Shown here piece after piece: positions 44,400 to 48,567 of a stretch of 48,567 bases of DNA (within the stretch, counting starts at the first letter, position 1; each line of letters starts with the position of its first letter). The position numbers and the translations under genes were made by a program. The notes beneath the pieces were generated by a model, which did no database searches, had not been told where the DNA came from, and saw nothing but the letters and a program-made list of their open reading frames with translations. The DNA comes from an uncultured Clostridia bacterium (lineage in GTDB: Bacteria; Bacillota; Clostridia; TANB77; CAG-508), in the NCBI GenBank assembly GCA_934122125.1, contig CAKOVW010000002.1:1-48567 (forward strand), read 5' to 3'.

Positions 44400-45482
44400 T
44401 CAAGTTTTTCGTTCAGCTTTATCTACTATAATATAATTTTTATCCGATTTTGTTAAATTTATACAACCAGATTTTGTAATTAAAACTGTATCTTCTATTC
44501 TAACCCCAAACTCTCCTGGAATATATATACCAGGTTCATTTGTTACCACCATATTTTCTTTTAAATTGTTATCATTTTTATAGCTTATTACTGGTAATTC
44601 ATGAATATCTAGTCCAACTCCATGCCCTAAAGCATGTACTAAACTATATCCATTTAATTTAAAATCATTTTCAACATTTCTTGATAAAATTCTAATGCTT
44701 ACTCCATCTCTCATATCTTTTTCTGTTTGCAATTGATTTTTTAATACTAAATTATATACTTGCTTTACCTTTTCTGGTACAAAACCAACAAATATTGTTC
44801 TTGTCATATCTGAGCAATATCCTTTATATTTACATCCAAAATCTATTGTTATAGGATCACCTATGTCTATTTTTCTTTCTGTTGTAATTGCATGCGGTTT
44901 AGATGAATTTGGTCCTGAAGCTACAATTGTTTCAAATGCCAAACTTTCTGCTCCATGGTCTAAAAAATATTTTTCAATTTCAAAAGCTATTTGTTTCTCT
45001 GTCATCCCAACTTTTATAAATTGTAACAAATGTAAAAAACAATTATCTGTTAGCTCACATGCCTTTTGTAAAAGTTCAATTTCCTTTTCATCTTTTATGA
45101 GCCTTTGTTTTTCAATTATATTTTCTGTTTCCTCTAAGTGGTTAGCCTTATACTTTTGCATATATTTTTTATATGTTCCATATGTTATATAATTTTCCTC
45201 AAAGCCAACATTTTCACAAAACGAAAAGAAGTTTTCATAATCATAATCACTAATATCAGTATAATTACTTACAACAATTTCATCATCTATTGTAAGCGTT
45301 GATTGAACTTCCTCTATATACCTAGAATCTGTAATATAATAATTCTCTTTGCGTGTAATTAGTAATACTCCTTCTGCATTAATTCCTGTTAAATATTTTA
45401 CATTAGTTGGGTTAGATATTATCATACCCTGCATATCTAGTCCACGTAGTTTTTCTTTTAGACATTTAATTTTTTCATTCAT
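44400..45482 (-). CDS. Xaa-Pro aminopeptidase (M24)
   Basis: 360 aa. N-terminal creatinase-like domain 1-130 and a pita-bread metalloprotease domain with IDFGCKYKGYCSDMTRTIFVG (two Asp ligands), VHALGHGVGLDIHELP (His), TNEPGIYIPGEFGVRIED (Glu ligands). It removes N-terminal residues before proline. Start ATG 45482; its ribosome site (AGGGTGGTTTT) is moderate. Standing upstream of efp is the usual clostridial arrangement. Confidence 0.93.
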   Translation of the reverse strand: MNEKIKCLKEKLRGLDMQGMIISNPTNVKYLTGINAEGVLLITRKENYYITDSRYIEEVQSTLTIDDEIVVSNYTDISDYDYENFFSFCENVGFEENYITYGTYKKYMQKYKANHLEETENIIEKQRLIKDEKEIELLQKACELTDNCFLHLLQFIKVGMTEKQIAFEIEKYFLDHGAESLAFETIVASGPNSSKPHAITTERKIDIGDPITIDFGCKYKGYCSDMTRTIFVGFVPEKVKQVYNLVLKNQLQTEKDMRDGVSIRILSRNVENDFKLNGYSLVHALGHGVGLDIHELPVISYKNDNNLKENMVVTNEPGIYIPGEFGVRIEDTVLITKSGCINLTKSDKNYIIVDKAERKT

Positions 45483-45506
45483 AAAACCACCCTATTTACA
45501 TTAAAT

Positions 45507-46247
45507 TTAAAAAGTTCCTAAAGTAAATATTTTTAATACTATTGTTAGTAATAAATCAAATGGTGTAAATATAACAATAAATGTACTTGCTACAATAAAT
45601 GGTCCAAATGGAATATATTCGTTTGTGGTTTTCTTTTTTGCTATTAGTATTCCTATACTTATAACTGCTGCTAACAAGAAAGAAATTACAGCAACTATAA
45701 TAATACTAGGCCATCCTACAAATAAACCTAATGCTCCCATTAGCTTTACATCACCAAAGCCCATTGCTTCCTTTCCTGCTATTAAACCTCCTATTACAGT
45801 AATTAATAGGAAAATTCCGCCTCCAACTAACATTCCAAGTAAATTATTTATAAGCACATTTATTCCTAAACTTGTATTTGAAACTACTTGTATAAATGTA
45901 AATGCAAGTCCTATTTCAAACATTGTTAAAGTTAGCCTATTGGGTATAATTTGAAACTTGTAGTCTATGCAAAACGCTATTAAAAGCATTGGTATAAGTA
46001 ATAAATATTTAAACAAGTCTATACTTACGCCAAAAAAGTACACCAATGCCAAAAACATAATGGCTGTTATACTTATCAATATATAGTTTGGCTTAAAATT
46101 TTTAAAATATTCTGTGAAAATTTCTTTTGAAAATACTTTTTTATATTCTGGCATACGTTTATTACACCAGTCTATAAATTGTCCTATTATAATTCCTACA
46201 ATTCCTATAGCTACATATATTAATATATGTGTATCATTTATGTACAT
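45507..46247 (-). CDS. Prepilin peptidase (A24 aspartic protease)
   Basis: 246 aa, polytopic. The two catalytic aspartates fit FCIDYKFQIIPN (about residue 94) and GFGDVKLMG (about 168). Unlike longer PilD proteins it lacks the N-terminal Cys4 methylase motif. It would cut type IV-like prepilins, but no pilin genes are in the window. Start ATG 46247 after AAAGGAGA, 1 base from yqeG. Confidence 0.9.
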   Translation of the reverse strand: MYINDTHILIYVAIGIVGIIIGQFIDWCNKRMPEYKKVFSKEIFTEYFKNFKPNYILISITAIMFLALVYFFGVSIDLFKYLLLIPMLLIAFCIDYKFQIIPNRLTLTMFEIGLAFTFIQVVSNTSLGINVLINNLLGMLVGGGIFLLITVIGGLIAGKEAMGFGDVKLMGALGLFVGWPSIIIVAVISFLLAAVISIGILIAKKKTTNEYIPFGPFIVASTFIVIFTPFDLLLTIVLKIFTLGTF

Positions 46248-46248
46248 T

Positions 46249-46755
46249 TTATTTTCTCCTTTGTTCTTTTTGTTTTAAGTATTTTTGTATAATTTTGTTT
46301 TCAATTGGTCTTTTAATTTTAGTAGCCCAAATATCTTTTTCATCTATTGGCTTTACCAAAATTGAGAACATTTTTGCTCTATTTGCGCCAATTACATCTG
46401 TAAAAATTTGATCTCCTGCTACAGCTATTTGTTCACTTGGCAATTCTAATGCTTTCTTTGCTTTATTTAGTCCACCTTTTAAAGGTTTTTTTGCAAAATA
46501 TGTATATGGAACATCTAGAGTTTTAGCTGTATTTCCCACCTTTTCCTTATGGTTAGAATTAGAAACAATATATAACTTTATGTTATTCTGTTTTAAATTT
46601 TCCGCCCATTCTTTAATTCCATCTGGCATTTTTTTGTTAAAATCTATTAAAGTATTATCAACATCTAGTATAATGCCTTTTATATTATTTTCTTCCAGTA
46701 TTTGAAGTGTTATTTCCTTTACACTGTTTAAATATAATTTAGGATATAAAAACAT
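46249..46755 (-). CDS. YqeG-like HAD-IIIA phosphatase
   Basis: 168 aa. HAD motifs: ILDVDNTLID (nucleophile Asp, about 31), VSNSNHKEKV, KPLKGGLNKA and GDQIFTDVIGANRA. YqeG proteins belong to a conserved Firmicutes family of phosphatases, likely acting on a lipid or nucleotide phosphate. Start ATG 46755 follows GGAGGCAAA. It is the first gene of the yqeG to CD1247-like group. Confidence 0.9.
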   Translation of the reverse strand: MFLYPKLYLNSVKEITLQILEENNIKGIILDVDNTLIDFNKKMPDGIKEWAENLKQNNIKLYIVSNSNHKEKVGNTAKTLDVPYTYFAKKPLKGGLNKAKKALELPSEQIAVAGDQIFTDVIGANRAKMFSILVKPIDEKDIWATKIKRPIENKIIQKYLKQKEQRRK

Positions 46756-46788
46756 TTTGCCTCCATAATTAGCTATTTTTCTTCTACA

Positions 46789-46817
46789 ATATTATCAATA
46801 TGCTTGCTATTTGTCAA
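46789..46817 (-). promoter_or_regulatory. Promoter of the yqeG group
   Basis: Minus strand TTGACA, 17 bases, TAATAT, about 34 bases before yqeG. Confidence 0.8.
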
Positions 46818-46981
46818 TATGCAAATTAGCAAAATTTTTAGTATATATGATTTATTGAGTGTTAAAGTTTAACTTAAATTTACTCAAAAAAACAACATCC
46901 TCTGCAGTGAAATGCACCCCATTTAGTAGACACAAATAAAAAAACAATTTGTGTTAAAATCTAAATGGAGGTGTATTTTTT

Positions 46982-47263
46982 ATGGCTAAAAAAGGTCAAA
47001 AATTTTTAAGTTATACAAATGATGAACGAATTGAAATTGTCAATTTATACAATTCTAAAAAATATTCATCTACACAGTTATCTCAAATGTATGGAGGAAT
47101 ATCTGCCAATACAATTAGAATGTGGGCATTTCAATTTAATAAAGGAAATGATTTTAATTCAAAACGAGGAAGAAAAAAAGATTCTGAAATAGATTACAAG
47201 CAAAGATATGAGATATTAAAAAAATACCGAGCCTTTCTCAAGAAAGAACAAGAGAAAAAATAA
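46982..47263 (+). CDS. IS3-family transposase OrfA
   Basis: 93 aa, DNA-binding subunit. Helix-turn-helix at about residues 14-50 (ERIEIVNLYNSKKYSSTQLS) and a Lys-rich C-terminal coil. Its last codons run through AAAAAA followed by TAA, a plausible -1 slippage site that would fuse it to OrfB as in other IS3 elements. Start ATG 46982 follows GGAGGTG. Confidence 0.85.
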   Translation: MAKKGQKFLSYTNDERIEIVNLYNSKKYSSTQLSQMYGGISANTIRMWAFQFNKGNDFNSKRGRKKDSEIDYKQRYEILKKYRAFLKKEQEKK

Positions 47264-47274
47264 CTTTCATCAAT

Positions 47275-48075
47275 ATGTTCAAAGATAAATATAAAGTAAA
47301 AGATCTATTAGATGTTCTTGATATTAGTAAATCTAACTATTACAAATATAGAAATGCCATAGATAAAGATTATTATGATTATCTTTTAATAAAAGAAATA
47401 TTTGATGAATCAAAAGGTACATATGGATATAGAAGAATTGAGGAAGGCTTATTAGAAAAATGGGGATTAATAATGAATCATAAAAAGGTTTACCGCATAA
47501 TGAAAAAATATGATTTAAGACCTAAATATACAAGAAAAGTTAAAAATCAAGCATATAAACGAATCGAAGAAAACGTAAAACCAAATTTATTAAATAGAAA
47601 ATTTAATACAAATGCGCCAAATCAAATTTGGATAACAGATATAACATATTTGATACTAAATGGTAGAAGAGCATATTTATCAACTATTTTAGATTTGTAT
47701 GATAGAAAAATCGTCTCATATAAAATAAGTAATAGGAATGACTTAAATATTGTTATAGATACGCTAAATGAAGCTATATCAAAAAGAAAAGATGTAAAAG
47801 GATTAATCATACATTCAGACCAAGGATTCCAATATACATCTTTTCAATATAAAGAAATTTGTGAATCAAATGGAATAACTATTTCTATGAGCAGAAAAGG
47901 AACTCCAATAGATGATTCGCCTATGGAAAGTTTCCATGGTATTCTAAAAAAGGAAACTCTCTATAATAATGATATCACAACTTTAGAACAATATATAGAT
48001 ATTGTCAAAGATTGGTTATTATTTTATAATACAGTTAGATTAAAATTAAATAAAAAATATGAGACTACAACTTAA
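47275..48075 (+). CDS. IS3-family transposase OrfB (DDE integrase)
   Basis: 266 aa. HTH-like region with GTYGYRRIEEGLL (about 48), then a catalytic core with WITDITYL (D), HSDQGFQYTS (D) and DSPMESFHGILKKE (E), the DDE triad. It cuts and joins the element's ends. The frame opens in -1 relative to OrfA and has no ribosome site, so it is likely made as an OrfAB fusion. It ends abruptly in KYETTT within a hairpin, a few residues shorter than many OrfB proteins. Confidence 0.88.
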   Translation: MFKDKYKVKDLLDVLDISKSNYYKYRNAIDKDYYDYLLIKEIFDESKGTYGYRRIEEGLLEKWGLIMNHKKVYRIMKKYDLRPKYTRKVKNQAYKRIEENVKPNLLNRKFNTNAPNQIWITDITYLILNGRRAYLSTILDLYDRKIVSYKISNRNDLNIVIDTLNEAISKRKDVKGLIIHSDQGFQYTSFQYKEICESNGITISMSRKGTPIDDSPMESFHGILKKETLYNNDITTLEQYIDIVKDWLLFYNTVRLKLNKKYETTT

Positions 48076-48203
48076 TGTAGTCCCATACTCTGTTTTTTAA
48101 TTCGTGTCCACCTAATGGGGTTCACTTCACAGGATGCTGTTTTTGATGTGCTAAAGTACGTGTTAAATACTTTAGCGCTACCATCATATTATTTTTATTC
48201 TCT

Positions 48204-48220
48204 CTGGTTCGTCGAACCAG
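48204..48220. repeat. Short perfect hairpin just after the variable-type gene
   Basis: 8-bp arms CTGGTTCG and CGAACCAG around one base, starting 10 bases after the stop codon at 48230. A second inverted repeat (CTAAAGTA/TACTTTAG, 48151-48175) lies further on. Neither has a T-tract on the minus strand, so they are weak as terminators; a stem-loop at this position is known to aid retrohoming in some diversity-generating retroelements. Confidence 0.5.
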
Positions 48221-48229
48221 CGTTCAGTG

Positions 48230-48567
48230 CTACTTTATATAAAGTAGTGGACGCAAGCCATCACAGCTGCCGCTGGGAGTCGGATTGCCTTCGTAGCGGT
48301 AATACGCGCAAGTACCAGATGTGCCATTAGGTGTGTTGTAAAAACCTCCACGAGTAACATAAGGGCAGAAGTCGATATTGTTAGTAAAGTACTCTGTGGT
48401 CCATTCATACGCATTTCCTGACATATCCCATATGTTGCAATATTTATCGGCATTTTTTCCTGTATTCTGAAATGCTGTACTTTTATTTTGGCTTGCATAA
48501 TCTGTTGTTCCTGAATATGTTTGTATAAATATTATTGCTGTATCCCATGCATAACTATTTACTAAAT
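48230..48567 (-). CDS. 3' part of a formylglycine-enzyme-fold protein, possible DGR variable protein
   Basis: 112 codons visible; the 5' end is outside the window. The frame continues upstream of the in-window ATGs, so those are not starts. Landmarks are NIWDMSGNAYEWTTEY (FGE/C-type-lectin fold signature), VTRGGFYNT, and an end of GLRPLLYIK. The last 35 codons end mostly in C or T, are clearly richer in G+C than the codons before them, and end in fixed RPLLYIK. This is what variable regions of diversity-generating retroelement targets look like. No reverse transcriptase or template repeat is in the window. It could instead be an ordinary surface protein. Confidence 0.6.
   Translation of the reverse strand, partial: LVNSYAWDTAIIFIQTYSGTTDYASQNKSTAFQNTGKNADKYCNIWDMSGNAYEWTTEYFTNNIDFCPYVTRGGFYNTPNGTSGTCAYYRYEGNPTPSGSCDGLRPLLYIK

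Larger units (their letters stand above)
46888..48144 (+). mobile_element. IS3-family insertion sequence
   Basis: About 1.26 kb with two overlapping-style genes (orfA, orfB) and imperfect terminal inverted repeats of about 45 bases. The left end (46888-46936) and right end (48101-48144) share AAAACA, CATCCT, AGTGAA, CCCCATT and GACAC, with a 5-base gap in the right copy. The layout (HTH orfA, DDE orfB in the -1 frame, ends containing TG) is IS3 family. A target duplication could not be seen. A weak hairpin at the end of orfB (GACTACA/TGTAGTC) may terminate transcription. Confidence 0.85.

Noticed and set aside
48235..48498. 87-codon minus-strand frame
   Set aside because: Out of frame with the FGE-fold protein that continues through the window edge; its sequence matches nothing recognisable.
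1..48567. CRISPR array, rRNA genes, prophage or integrative element
   Set aside because: No regularly spaced direct repeats, no rRNA segments and no phage structural or integrase genes were seen.

Overview
The window comes from a low-G+C Gram-positive bacterium, most likely an uncultured anaerobic Clostridia. Evidence for this is the strongly A/T-biased codon use, strong GGAGG-type ribosome binding sites, TTGACA/TATAAT promoters, and typical Firmicutes gene groups (efp with a CD1247-like protein, FtsEX with M23 hydrolases, yqeG with a prepilin peptidase, split transketolase, tmRNA). No species can be named from sequence alone.

Layout. 1-17617 (all minus strand): a capsule/exopolysaccharide operon. 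It has a polyisoprenyl-P sugar transferase, CapD-type dehydratase, four GT4 glycosyltransferases, O-acyltransferases, EpsG-like polymerase, Wzx-like flippase, TupA-like ATP-grasp, DUF362 protein, UDP-GlcA epimerase, UDP-Glc dehydrogenase and, running off the left edge, an LCP-type attachment protein. Many of its genes overlap by a few bases. 17731-23967: galE, cmk, a P-loop/Asp23 fusion, a GT39-like protein, YdcF-like and GT2 proteins. 24050-27202: pnp, rpsO and a strikingly G+C-rich hfq. 27379-30114: DUF4190-like and beta-propeller proteins, then tRNA Val-Asp-Phe. 30263-35546: ftsE-ftsX, two coiled-coil M23 hydrolases and a CtpA protease. 35729-41055: split transketolase (its halves separated by a 144-bp palindromic element), a mutarotase-like protein and recG. 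41133-42059: a candidate type I toxin-antitoxin locus, tmRNA and tRNA-Trp. 42156-46755: GtrA-like protein, an M23 peptidase gene, CD1247-like protein, efp, M24 peptidase, prepilin peptidase and yqeG. 46888-48567: an IS3-family element and the 3' end of a formylglycine-enzyme-fold gene that resembles a diversity-generating-retroelement target.

Main result. Three otherwise well-preserved genes (DUF2334 deacetylase-like, sugar transferase, M23 peptidase) are each interrupted only by one kind of lesion: a single C placed exactly before a glycine codon GGA or GGT, so that an in-frame CGG appears and the downstream frame is +1. There are six such sites (one, one and four). Skipping the C restores the full conserved protein in all three, including the catalytic HxH of the M23 peptidase that lies after the fourth site. 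In a manual scan, no other intact gene in the window uses CGG in frame, except the compositionally foreign hfq, which has two. The pattern fits a bacterium in which CGG is unassigned or poorly decoded and CGGA/CGGT is read as glycine by +1 frameshifting or four-base decoding. It does not look like ordinary pseudogene decay or random sequencing error.
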